From the NCBI GenBank assembly GCA_026770585.1, contig MU647640.1, positions 4,361 through 17,614 on the forward strand: a stretch of DNA of 13,254 nt. The letters run 5' to 3'. Below are positions 1 through 6,324 of this stretch, one piece after another (within the stretch, counting starts at the first letter, position 1; each line of letters begins with the position of its first letter). This stretch comes from Baffinella frigidus (Eukaryota; Cryptophyceae; Cryptomonadales; Baffinellaceae). The notes below the pieces were generated by a model that did not search any database, had not been told where the DNA came from, and was given only the letters and a program-made list of their open reading frames with translations. Position numbers and translations under genes: made by a program.

Positions 1-169
1 TTTGGCGTCTAGCGTTGTGGCTTGGTTTCAGGCGTTGTGTTTCAGTATGGAATCCCTGTGGGCAGGTCCGCGGGGGGTCAGAGGGGGGGTGCGGGCAGTG
101 TTGCGCTAAATGGGTCCCGCCAAGAGGAAATATTGTAATGATAGACCCTTGGTCCCGCGTTCCCATGTA

Positions 170-211
170 GTTGACAACAAGTCAAGTCAAGTTGACAACA
201 AGTCAAGTCAA
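170..211. repeat. Tandem repeat, 21 bp x 2
   Basis: Two identical 21-bp units lie at 170-190 and 191-211; each starts GTTGACAACAAG and ends GTCAA. A T-rich run follows. The copy is exact, so the duplication is probably recent. No function can be assigned. Confidence 0.85.
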
Positions 212-942
212 TATTTTTTTAGCTGACGAGATGGTGACAGGATACATGTAGGTCTCTAGACCGCGCTGGACAGATGAGGAGGATCCTGGCCGGCTGTCGG
301 CTCACACGCCGAGTGGGCGACGAGGCACCGGTCCAGGGACATCGTTGAGCTATAGCTGAGGCTCTACAGCTGCGTGACGCTCGAATTCGCAGCGACGAGG
401 CGACTAAAGCAGAGATAATGAGGAGAAATGTGCATAGATCAGGTGTGAGGCGGTGAATTTCGGCTGAGTGATGAATAAATGCGGGGCTGCTCGCTCTTCC
501 GCGCCTCGAGTCTCGTGCCTGTTCTAGTTCTTCCCCTTTGCATGCGGTGCCGCGCGCGGATAGGGCGGGAGAGAGCGGGGAGCGCGCTGTTGAGCTCTGA
601 AATATATGGTTTGGGTGGAGAACTGGCAGTGTCTGGTACCGTACGATGCAGGGAGAATCGCACAGGAACATATTAGCTCAAAAGATGCGCCGCGAAAAGT
701 TGGTCAATGCACCGTACATCAGAACCCTGCTCCGCCCAACTTCATCCAATTGATTATCGCGCTGAAGGTTTTCGGTAATATGTACATAAGCATTTTCCGC
801 TGCCATATTTCTTCCCACCGGCGGTGGGTGGTCGGTTTTCTCGCAAATATCGTTCTACGAACTTCATAGGGGTCAAGATGAAGGCTTCTTTACCACACCA
901 AACGAAACGTTTGAATTCAAACCTGGTACAAAAAAACAATCT

Positions 943-988
943 CACTTTTAAGATATGTACCGAAATTCGTTTTTGTATCTTAAAAGTG
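943..988. other. Perfect 13-bp inverted repeat (hairpin)
   Basis: The arms CACTTTTAAGATA (943-955) and TATCTTAAAAGTG (976-988) are exact reverse complements with a 20-nt loop. It could be the ends of a very short inverted-repeat element or an RNA hairpin. It lies about 120 bp upstream of the heat-shock element. No TA or other target duplication is obvious. Confidence 0.7.
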
Positions 989-1109
989 CTTTTGATGAGC
1001 AAATGGGGCAAATTCGGTCTTTACAACACATTTCACAATCACGAATTGAAGGTGCTACGAGCTCGTACGTACCGGTACCGGTAACTGACAGCTGCGTTAT
1101 CCGACCTCC

Positions 1110-1127
1110 TTCGAGAACATTCTAGAA
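1110..1127. promoter_or_regulatory. Heat-shock element, four alternating units
   Basis: The 18-bp run TTCGAGAACATTCTAGAA is four perfectly alternating nGAAn/nTTCn units (TTC-ga-GAA-ca-TTC-ta-GAA), the canonical binding site for trimeric HSF in eukaryotes. Two further units (GAATGTTC, 1144-1151) lie 16 bp downstream and form an 8-bp inverted repeat with 1115-1122. Twelve fixed positions matching by chance in 13 kb is unlikely. It sits about 240 bp upstream of the ATG at 1370, a plausible promoter distance. Function is inferred from the motif alone. Confidence 0.55.
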
Positions 1128-1369
1128 TACACTGGACGCCGAAGAATGTTCACCTTTGAGTCATCTTTGAAAGGTCACGACCCCCGTGCAGCAATCCGTG
1201 ACCATCTATCCATGGATTTTGACCATCTATTTTGGCACGGATGCAAACGGGGAAGATCGCATCTCAGCGCGCCCGGACGCCGAAATAAGGAACAAGATTT
1301 TGGAACAAGAAACAAAGGAGGAACAATCTCTCCTCCACAAACACAGAAATAACGAATCACACACGCACC

Positions 1370-1798
1370 ATGGACACCGTACCTCTCTTCGAACCCTACA
1401 CAAGCGCAATGGCCCACGACGAACCCTGCACAAGCGCCATGGCCAACGACGAGCCCTTCGCAACTTGCGCCATGGCCAACGACAAACCCCGCACAAACGC
1501 CATGGTCAACGATCCCCACACAAGCGGCATGGCCGACGACGTCGTGCAGAGGCCTTCGACCAACAGCGTGCGGCGCATGTTCGATCTCGCGAAGACTGCC
1601 TGCGATCCTGCCACGCTCACACCTCAAGGGGGATTGAGCCGCTTCGACGCCAACTTCGCTTCTCGCAACATCTTGCCAAGCAGGGGGGACGGGGCTGGGA
1701 TGTCTGGGTTGGTGGGGCGTGGGACTAGGTGCCAGTGGATCTGCCCCCTGACGGCCGACGAATGGGTTGACTCGGGCACTGGCCCTTTGCCTCGGTAG
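1370..1798 (+). CDS. Possible small protein with N-terminal 10-residue repeats
   Basis: This is an unrecognised 142-residue frame. The ATG at 1370 has a strong Kozak-like context (CACCATGG). Residues about 13-56 are degenerate repeats around the pattern AMANDEPxTS. Successive repeat Met codons start at 1409, 1439, 1472, 1502 and 1529, a spacing of 30, 33, 30 and 27 bp; the length changes are whole codons, as expected if this frame is translated. Codons in the repeat and just after it end mostly in C or G. A non-repetitive segment follows (RRMFDLAKTACDP, then SRFDANFASRNIL). From about residue 107 the frame becomes G-rich and less protein-like, so the true 3' end may lie at a splice site before that. 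There is no signal peptide, membrane segment or known domain. A heat-shock element lies upstream. The opposite strand also has a long open frame, but it lacks an ATG start; the non-coding alternative is a minisatellite in spacer DNA. Confidence 0.35.
   Translation: MDTVPLFEPYTSAMAHDEPCTSAMANDEPFATCAMANDKPRTNAMVNDPHTSGMADDVVQRPSTNSVRRMFDLAKTACDPATLTPQGGLSRFDANFASRNILPSRGDGAGMSGLVGRGTRCQWICPLTADEWVDSGTGPLPR
1405..1545 (+). repeat. Minisatellite, about 30-bp unit, about 5 copies
   Basis: Degenerate copies contain GCGCCATGGCCAACGACGA followed by CCC and a CAC/TGC-ACA segment. Unit lengths are 30, 33, 30 and 27 bp, so copies differ by triplets. The array lies inside the possible coding frame at 1370-1798 and encodes its acidic repeats there. 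Confidence 0.75.
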
Positions 1799-2007
1799 GT
1801 CAGAGAATCGGGGTTGCAATTTTTTATGAAATGCTTCAAGACGAAACTGGTCGATGTGTCATGTGTGTGCCCTAGTGCCTGGCGCGTACACCGTGTCGTG
1901 GGTGTGCAGGAGTGCTTGGCGCGTGTGCGGTAGTGTCAGGCGGTGCCTCAAATTACGCACACCTTCCAAAAAATCCCAATGTGTAATCGCAGCTAGCATT
2001 ACATGTA

Positions 2008-2124
2008 CAGGGGTACCTCGCTCATCAGAAACCGCCCCCCCCCTAGGACCACCATAGGGCCCTAGGCATAGGCCTACTGTAGGGTGCTAGGGGAGGGCAG
2101 TTTCTTATGAGCGAGGTACCCCTG
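2008..2124. mobile_element. MITE family A, copy 1 (pogo/Tigger-like ends)
   Basis: A 117-bp palindromic element. Its ends are CAGGGGTACCTCGCTCAT and the reverse complement, continuing for about 30 bp with a C-run/G-run (GAAACCGCCCC). TA flanks both sides (2006-2007, 2125-2126), consistent with a TA target duplication. The centre holds the CCTAGG/GGGCCC-rich core shared with other families. CAGG-starting ends plus a TA duplication resemble pogo/Tigger non-autonomous elements; the superfamily assignment is inference. It encodes nothing. Confidence 0.85.
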
Positions 2125-2247
2125 TATCCGTGTGTTCTGAGTTGATTTCGGGGAGCCCCACGTCTTTCCGGCCCACTCGGGTCTTCTACTTTCCAGTGCT
2201 ATACCAGGTATTGTTTGGGGGTTTGGGTTGCGTCGCAGTCATCACAG

Positions 2248-2361
2248 TATCCCTTAAGTGACCAGTAGGCGCATACGCCCTACGGTAGGGCCCTAGGACC
2301 TGCCTAGGGTGTGGGCGAGTTAGGGTGAATATTCGCCCTATGGCCACTTAATTAAGGGATA
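2248..2361. mobile_element. MITE family F, copy 1
   Basis: About 114 bp with ends TATCCCTTAAGTGRCCA and the reverse complement (TGGCCACTTAA...GGGATA). The right end carries an extra ATTAA. The terminal TA is probably the TA target site itself. The interior reads CATACGCCCTACGG, then TAGGGCCCTAGGACC, then an inner palindrome of the GGGYGAATATTCGCCC type. Non-coding. Confidence 0.85.
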
Positions 2362-2503
2362 GCTGCGCCTCACTCGGGTTGAGCGATCTTTCTCAAGTTG
2401 ACACTCCAGGGCTCCAGTACAAATCCGTCAACTTTGGAGCGAAAAAGAGGCTGGCCTCACCGAAACAGCGAGGCTGAATCAGCGTTTGAGAGAGAGCTAT
2501 GTC

Positions 2504-2687
2504 CTGGACCTTATCCAGGAGCGCTGAGACCTACAGGGGTACCTCGCTCATAAGAAACCGCCCCCCCCCTAGGACCATCGTAGGGCCCTACATGTAGGCA
2601 AAGTCCTTCTGGAGGGTCCCACGGGGGGGCTCTTTCTTATGAGCGAGGTACCCCTGTACTGGACCTTATCCAGGAGCGCTGAGACCT
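2504..2687. repeat. 29-bp direct repeat bracketing a MITE
   Basis: The 29-bp sequence at 2504-2532 (starting CTGGACCTTATCCAGG, ending GCTGAGACCT) recurs exactly at 2659-2687. The family A element at 2534-2656 lies between, separated only by A on the left and TA on the right. The repeat sequence is itself partly self-complementary (CTGGAC..TCCAG). It is far longer than the TA duplication of other copies. It may be a tandem duplication formed with or before the insertion. Confidence 0.85.
2534..2656. mobile_element. MITE family A, copy 2
   Basis: A 123-bp element with the same CAGGGGTACCTCGCTCAT ends as copy 1 and TA on both sides (2532-2533, 2657-2658). The core is diverged: GTAGGGCCCTACATGTAGG replaces the usual CCTAGG run. 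It sits exactly at the boundary of a 29-bp direct repeat. Confidence 0.85.
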
Positions 2688-2890
2688 GGAGAGAGGCCAT
2701 TCCCCTAAACTAGGGGCATCAAACCCTCCCGAGGAGGCCGTGTGCTCCTTCTGGTGTTGAGGTCCTGATCTCGCAAGGCCTTCACGCAAGGGAATACCTG
2801 GTGGCCATGTTGGCTTCGATCCGTAAGAAACGCACTTTGCTCTCTCCCTGTTAGCATCTGGCCTGCTCGGGGGGGGGCAACTTTCTCGTC
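2688..2890. other. Unassigned spacer
   Basis: No gene or repeat family is recognised between the MITEs here. The only structure noted is a short hairpin, CCCCTA-AAC-TAGGGG, near 2703-2717. Confidence 0.5.
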
Positions 2891-2894
2891 TAGG

Positions 2895-3004
2895 TATCCC
2901 TTAACTGGCGAGTGGGCTCATACGCCCTGCATGTACCGTAGGACCCTAGGACCTGCCTAAGACCTCAGAGGGTCTCTTTGGACCCCCGCGCCACTCAAGG
3001 GATA
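2895..3004. mobile_element. MITE family F, copy 2 (diverged)
   Basis: About 110 bp with ends TATCCCTTAACTGGCGA and CGCCACTCAAGGGATA. The shared CATACGCCCT and GACCCTAGGACCTGCCTA blocks are present. The inner palindrome is degraded (AGAGGGTCTCTTTGGACCCCC). TA is at each end. Confidence 0.75.
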
Positions 3005-3056
3005 GGGTCCAGGGGCGTTGAGTTTTGTTGATGTCTGCATATGCACACGCGTAAAC

Positions 3057-3157
3057 GCGATCCGAAAGCAAAAATGCTTTCTCTGCAGATCCCTTCTACG
3101 GAACGGCGTGTCGTTGGCATATGTTGGGAGCATTTAAAACCTAAAGGACCTAAAGGA
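3057..3157 (+). repeat. SINE-like family C1, 3' part
   Basis: About 100 bp, starting GCGATCCGAAAGCAAAAATG and ending in the tail AAAACCTAAAGGACCTAAAGGA. Near-identical copies occur elsewhere in the window (for example 11293-11392) and within longer copies at 7897 and 10638. Short tandem motifs at the 3' end are typical of some SINE/LINE-like retroposons, hence the label. No RNA polymerase III boxes can be asserted in this part. Confidence 0.75.
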
Positions 3158-3219
3158 AGCAGAGAGAGACCTTGATTACAATCACCACGGCCATTGTTCA
3201 AAACGTGTACATGTATGTA

Positions 3220-3357
3220 CAGGGGTATCTGGGAAAACCAGAACTTAAGAATACAGACCGGATTTGGGCCCCCTGTGTTCTTAAATTAGTACCAGAGGGT
3301 TGACTAAACGCAATGTCGGAGCACCCGTGTTCTTATATAATAGCCCAGATACCCCTG
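3220..3357. mobile_element. MITE family J, copy 1
   Basis: A 138-bp element with ends CAGGGGTATCTGGG and CCCAGATACCCCTG, flanked by TA on both sides (3218-3219, 3358-3359). Subterminal AAGAA(T/C)ACAG and GTGTTCTTA blocks also mirror each other. The first nine bases match family A, but the rest is unrelated, so it is a separate family that probably uses the same or a related transposase. Confidence 0.85.
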
Positions 3358-3359
3358 TA

Positions 3360-3440
3360 GAGTGCAGGCGACCTCTCTTGGCGCCCCTGCTCAGACACAG
3401 CCTCTGTGGGGTGCAAAGTTGGCGGGCGTGTTGGTAGTAA
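3360..3440 (+). repeat. Dispersed repeat B, copy 1
   Basis: About 80 bp: GAGTGCAGGCGACCTCTCT, then CTCAGACACAGCCTCTGTGG, ending TTGGTAGTAA. It begins right at the TA after the family J element. Copies at 3495, 8422 and 8713 share GAGTGCACATGACCTCT and CATACATGGCGGC. Confidence 0.6.
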
Positions 3441-3494
3441 TAACGGTCTCTCTCTGGCGTTTGCGCCCCTGTCTCCGTTGGTACAAGACGTGCC

Positions 3495-3570
3495 GAGTGC
3501 ACATGACCTCTCAAAGCGCCAAAGCTCCAAAACAGCCTGTGTGCGGAGGTGCATACATGGCGGCAATTTT
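3495..3570 (+). repeat. Dispersed repeat B, copy 2
   Basis: It contains GAGTGCACATGACCTCT, then ACAGCCTGTGTGCGGAG, then GCATACATGGCGGC. The telomere-like array starts about 10 bp after it. Confidence 0.6.
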
Positions 3571-3580
3571 GCTATCCAAC

Positions 3581-4112
3581 TAACCCTCGACCCCTAAACT
3601 CTGAACCCTAAACACTAAACCTTAAACCCTAACCCTTAAACCCTAAACCCCAAACCCTTAACCCTAAATCCTAAACCCTGAACCCTAAACCCTGAACCCT
3701 AAACCCTGAACCCTAAACCCTGAACCCAAAACCCTAAATCCTAAACCCTAAACCCTAAACCCTCAACCCTAAACCCTAAACACTAAACACTGAACACTAA
3801 ACACTCAATCCTAAACCCCAATTCCTAAACCCTAAAAACGAAAACTTGAAGCAAAAAACGGAACCCTAAACCCTAGACCCTAATCCCTAATCCCTAAACA
3901 CTGAACCCTAAACCCTAAACCCTAAACCCTGAACCATAAACCATACAGGGGGGTATCTGGGCTGTAAGAACACAGGTGCTCAGAAATTAAGAAAACGGGG
4001 GCCCTAAGTCCGGTCTGTTTTCTTAAGTTCTTGTTTCTTATAGCCCAGATACCCCTGAAAACCCTAAACCATAAAACCTAAGCCCTAAGCCCTCAGCCCT
4101 CAGCCCTAAGCC
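3581..4112 (-). repeat. Telomere-like array, CCCTAAA on + strand
   Basis: A degenerate array of CCCTAAA with variants CCCTGAA, CACTAAA, CCCTAAT and CCCTCAG. The G-rich TTTAGGG form is on the minus strand. It is interrupted by a family J MITE (3946-4057), so it is an old interstitial array rather than a live chromosome end. Variants increase towards 4112, where it fades into CCCTAAG/CCCTCAG. Confidence 0.9.
3946..4057. mobile_element. MITE family J, copy 2, inside the telomere-like array
   Basis: A 112-bp element with ends CAGGGGGGTATCTGGGCT and AGCCCAGATACCCCTG. The left flank is ACCATA; the right flank is AAAACCC, so the right TA is lost or mutated. CCCTAAA-type repeats flank it on both sides, which shows it inserted after the array formed. 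Confidence 0.85.
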
Positions 4113-4126
4113 CGTTGCCACACGTA

Positions 4127-4200
4127 CAGGGGTTACTAGAAATTAAGGACACGCAGCACCTTAGGGTCCGACAGCAGGCCTGTGCTTAGGAGCATAGGAC
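4127..4200. mobile_element. Family D element, one end and part of the core
   Basis: It starts TA|CAGGGGTTACTAGAAATTAA and runs through ACGCAG to TTAGGAGCATAGGAC. It aligns in reverse orientation with 5182-5246, which has GTCCTATGCTCCTAGG and the matching end CAATTTCGAGTA. The opposite end is not recognisable, so this copy is truncated. Confidence 0.6.
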
Positions 4201-4349
4201 AAAGGGGTGGGTGTTGGACGGGAGTGGGTGCTAAGGGGGGGGGTTGCTGACGCGGGTGGGCTGTAACACATGTGGGTGTTCTAACAGAGAGGAAATACGG
4301 CGATTAGTTGAGTTATTTGTTACGTGCAGCGGCGCACCTCATTTCCTAC
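4201..4349. other. G-rich spacer
   Basis: No gene is seen. The stretch has G-runs (GGGTGGGTGTTGGACGGGAG, then a run of nine G near 4233), so it could form G-quadruplex structures. The distal part probably includes the eroded left end of the next family F copy. Confidence 0.4.
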
Positions 4350-4418
4350 AGCAGGGCCCTAGGACCTGCCTAGGACCTCTTGGCCGTCAAATTTGACGGC
4401 ATGGTCACTTCAGGGATA
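4350..4418. mobile_element. MITE family F, copy 3 (left end eroded)
   Basis: The right two thirds are clear: AGGGCCCTAGGACCTGCCTA, then a perfect inner palindrome GCCGTCAAATTTGACGGC, then the end TGGTCACTTCAGGGATA. The left TIR is unrecognisable or very diverged upstream of 4350. Confidence 0.75.
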
Positions 4419-4496
4419 ATGCAGGCCTTTAAAAGTCCTGGAATTGCGTTTGAAACCGTTTTAGTGCTGACAAGTCCTCAGTTAATGAGCATCTTA

Positions 4497-4616
4497 CAGG
4501 GGTACCTCGCTCATAAGAAAGCGCCCCCCCCCCCCCAGGACCACCATAGGGCCCTAGGCGCAGGCCTACTGTAGGGTCCTAGGAGGGGGCACTTTCGGAT
4601 GAGCAAGGTACCCCTG
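4497..4616. mobile_element. MITE family A, copy 3
   Basis: A 120-bp element flanked by TA (4495-4496, 4617-4618). It has CAGGGGTACCTCGCTCATAA at the left, a C-run of 13, the core CATAGGGCCCTAGG, and a right end with two substitutions (GGATGAGCAAGGTACC). Confidence 0.85.
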
Positions 4617-4618
4617 TA

Positions 4619-4927
4619 CGGTGTTCGTTAACGTACACTTTTTGGTACAAGACTATCCGCGGCACGTGTGGCAGGTGGGGAAGGTTGGGGTAATGCTAGG
4701 ACGGTAGATATAAGGCTACCTGGAAAAGGGGATTCAAACTCCCGTGGTGCGAGGCCGGTCCACCAAAATCATCTGAGCCATGATGAGGTGGATCCGGACA
4801 AGATGGTCGTCAATAAAGAACTCTCACTCTCTCTAGGGTAATGCCTCGAATACCCTTTCCCCTGGTAACAGGTGTAGAATCCCGAGATACACGCGATCAA
4901 GGCATGTGGGGTTGAGCCAGAGCGAGC
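4619..4927. other. Unassigned spacer with one strong hairpin
   Basis: No open frame or repeat family is recognised. GGGGATTCAAACTCCC near 4729-4744 resembles a tRNA T-arm, but no matching acceptor or anticodon arms can be built, so no tRNA is called. The hairpin just after it is listed separately. Confidence 0.4.
4755..4797. other. Long imperfect hairpin
   Basis: CCGGTCCACC (4755-4764) pairs with GGTGGATCCGG (4787-4797) with one bulged T. Inside, ATCAT pairs with ATGAT around a 7-nt loop. It could be a structured RNA, a remnant of a short inverted-repeat element or neither; there is no direct evidence of transcription. Confidence 0.45.
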
Positions 4928-4928
4928 G

Positions 4929-4982
4929 AGAGACAGAGAGACAGAGAGACAGAGAGACAGAGAGACAGAGAGACAGAGAGAG
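4929..4982. repeat. Microsatellite (AGAGACAG)n
   Basis: Six or so uninterrupted 8-bp units of AGAGACAG, ending in AGAGAGAGATC. Purine-rich on the + strand. Probably length-polymorphic. Confidence 0.95.
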
Positions 4983-5024
4983 ATCTTGTTGACGCGCTAT
5001 CGGTGTCACACGTGCGTTGATGCA

Positions 5025-5246
5025 CAGGGGTTACTCAAAATTCAGGCCACGAACCATCCCTTGGGTGGTCGTATCCCGTAAGTGGCCAGTAGGCTCATAC
5101 GCCCTACCGTAGGGCCCTAGGACCTGCCTAGGACCTCTTGGCCGTCAAATTTGACTGTCTGGCCACTTAGGGGTATATACGGTCCTATGCTCCTAGGACT
5201 TGCCCTACTCAGGGCCTACTGCGTTTCCTCAATTTCGAGTACTTCT
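5025..5246. mobile_element. Family D element with nested family F MITE
   Basis: The left end is CAGGGGTTACTCAAAATTCA (5025 on). The degraded right end is CCTCAATTTCGAGTAC (5231-5246), its near reverse complement. Inside the right half, GGTCCTATGCTCCTAGGAC matches the family D copy at 4127 in reverse. The family F element 5072-5177 sits between the halves, so it inserted later. The left flank is CA rather than TA, and the last six bases of the right end are lost. Confidence 0.6.
5072..5177. mobile_element. MITE family F, copy 4 (inside family D)
   Basis: Ends TATCCCGTAAGTGGCCA and TGGCCACTTAGGGGTATA. The core CCTACCGTAGGGCCCTAGGA is intact. The inner palindrome is of the GCCGTCAAATTTGAC type with mismatches in its right arm (TGACTGTC). 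Confidence 0.85.
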
Positions 5247-5301
5247 TTTTCTTGACTATCCTGGAGATCAGTGATCCAACAGTGGAGGGGGGCCTGAATG
5301 T

Positions 5302-5389
5302 GATCCGAAAGGAAGCATTGCTTTTCTGCAGAACAAGTTCCAGTGTCCGCCTATGGTGGGAGCTCGAAGAACCTAAAGGACCTCAAGGA
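5302..5389 (+). repeat. SINE-like family C2, copy 1
   Basis: It starts GATCCGAAAGGAAGCATTGC. The middle is of the C2 type (AGTTCCAGTGTCCGCCTATG), and the tail GAACCTAAAGGACCTCAAGGA ends it. The head and tail match C1 but the middle differs, so C1 and C2 are subfamilies or chimeras. Confidence 0.7.
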
Positions 5390-5423
5390 ACCTTGAGATG
5401 AGACCGCCTCGGTTGAGTGGCTG

Positions 5424-5444
5424 CCTTATTTCGAGTAACCCCTG
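5424..5444. mobile_element. Family D right end (solo)
   Basis: CCTTATTTCGAGTAACCCCTG followed by TA. It is an intact terminal sequence whose nearest matching intact left end is at 5025, which would give a 420-bp composite containing F4 and C2. A similar end in the opposite orientation is at 5569-5585. Confidence 0.55.
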
Positions 5445-5450
5445 TAGCCA

Positions 5451-5605
5451 CACAGCGGGCTACGAAGGGATTTCCGGCCCAAATCGCGCCACCTTTCCGT
5501 TGCCTTATCCGTAGAACCCCCCCCATGTCCCTACGGGTTGCCTACCGTAGGGTCCTAGGTCTTATCGCTCAGGGGTTATTTGAAATCCCTTCGAAGTCCG
5601 CTGTG
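5451..5605. mobile_element. MITE family E
   Basis: A 155-bp element with 24-25-bp arms: CACAGCGGGCTACGAAGGG (5451 on) and CCCTTCGAAGTCCGCTGTG (to 5605). The interior has CCTACCGTAGGGTCCTAGG, the same core as families A and F, and a family D-like end, CAGGGGTTATTTGAAAT (5569-5585). No clear target duplication is seen. The open frame across it is not taken as a gene. Confidence 0.75.
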
Positions 5606-5653
5606 TAATTAATGAAGACGCTGCCCCCCTTCCACGCTTTTGAGCTAAACCCT

Positions 5654-5758
5654 TATCCCCCAAGTGCTCAGTAGGCTCATACGCCCTACCGAAAGGCCCT
5701 AGGACCTGCCTAGGACCTCTTGGGGGTTAATTTTGACCCCCTCGCTACTTAAGGGATA
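5654..5758. mobile_element. MITE family F, copy 5
   Basis: 105 bp: left end TATCCCCCAAGTGCTCAGTA, core GGCCCTAGGACCTGCCTA, inner palindrome GGGGGTTAATTTTGACCCCC, right end CGCTACTTAAGGGATA. It ends about 70 bp before the first ATG of the possible gene at 5828. Confidence 0.85.
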
Positions 5759-5827
5759 GTGAAGTCTTTGAGGTATCCCACGCTAGGAACGCGCTCGCAC
5801 TCTCACCAGAACCCCGAGCCAGTCTTT

Positions 5828-6252
5828 ATGAGGCTCAAGAACGTGATTTACAATTGGCTCATAACCTGTTACCACAAACGAGAGTTGATCACGGACACCC
5901 CAGAAGTCAAGAGGAAACACAAAATCACCTTTTCCCAAAAGGTGAGTGGGATTGGGGGTGAGGTGAGATCAGCCATACACCAAATGTGAAAAGAGAGAAA
6001 GGTGGCTGTGTAGGGGTTTACCCCCTTGTACAGAAGTCAGCAAAGTTCCGGGCAATCCAAGCGTCAGAAAGCAACAACAGCAAACCACCAAAAACAAAAG
6101 TGGCTGTACAAAAGACACATGGGGAGCGACTCGTCCCCGTTAGGGTCTACCTAGGTACAACTACTCAGGGATTCGCCTCCACCTCCAGTTCCGCGACAGC
6201 ACGTCCCCAACTTACACTTATGCGACATGTCGTTGTCCTCGCAGGCTCATAA
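5828..6252 (+). CDS. Possible two-exon gene, unknown product
   Basis: Exon 1 is 5828-5941 and exon 2 is 6034-6252, joined by a 92-nt intron. The donor AAAAG|GTGAGT is a consensus eukaryotic 5' splice site; the acceptor is a pyrimidine-rich CCCCCTTGTACAG|AAG. The join is in phase 0, and the intron removes the in-frame stop at 5987-5989. The product would be about 110 residues. Exon 1 is hydrophobic then basic (MRLKNVIYNWLITCYHKREL, later VKRKHKITF); exon 2 is basic and Ser/Thr-rich (PPKTKVAVQKTHGERL). The frame stays open upstream of the ATG to 5753, within the right end of a family F MITE, so the true start could be upstream through another intron. I recognise no domain. The alternative is two unrelated short open frames; the splice signals and matching phase are the only positive evidence. 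Confidence 0.28.
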
Positions 6253-6324
6253 CCCACCTAAATCTTTGCGACGGCCTACTTCTTCGACTCGCCTGTAGAA
6301 AGGGCTTCACTGATCACAGGCGAA
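6253..6324. other. Short unassigned spacer
   Basis: Sequence between the possible two-exon gene and the split SINE-like copy. Nothing recognised. Confidence 0.4.

Larger units (their letters stand above)
1..1109. other. Repeat-poor non-coding stretch
   Basis: No recognisable gene or dispersed repeat family is seen here. Open frames exist on both strands but overlap one another, lack convincing start context and resemble no family I know. Small structures include a two-copy tandem repeat and a strong hairpin, annotated separately, and a short iterated palindrome (TACCGGTACCGGTA) near 1070-1083. The part around 760-1060 is more AT-rich than its surroundings. It may be the upstream region of the possible gene at 1370. 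Confidence 0.5.

Noticed and set aside
1186-1728. A 180-codon + strand frame rich in His/Arg (HKRHGQRR repeats)
   Set aside because: It starts at GTG and is a frame-shifted reading of the same minisatellite; the 1370 frame has the ATG in good context and a more balanced composition.
1175-1819. A 214-codon open frame on the minus strand
   Set aside because: It is the shadow of the in-frame minisatellite on the + strand, it opens with a non-ATG codon, and its repeated GHGACAGFVV-type peptide follows from the DNA repeat.
3581-4112. A CRISPR array, because of regular short repeats
   Set aside because: Units are contiguous 7-mers without unique spacers, typical of telomere-like DNA.
4690-4755. 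A tRNA gene suggested by GGGGATTCAAACTCCC and a GGTAG..CTACC stem
   Set aside because: The acceptor stem does not close, the putative anticodon loop is 8 nt, and the near-invariant G-C pair closing the T-loop is absent.
5417-5608. A 63-codon frame across family E
   Set aside because: It spans a D end and the E palindrome; its openness is explained by the two arms and no protein features are present.
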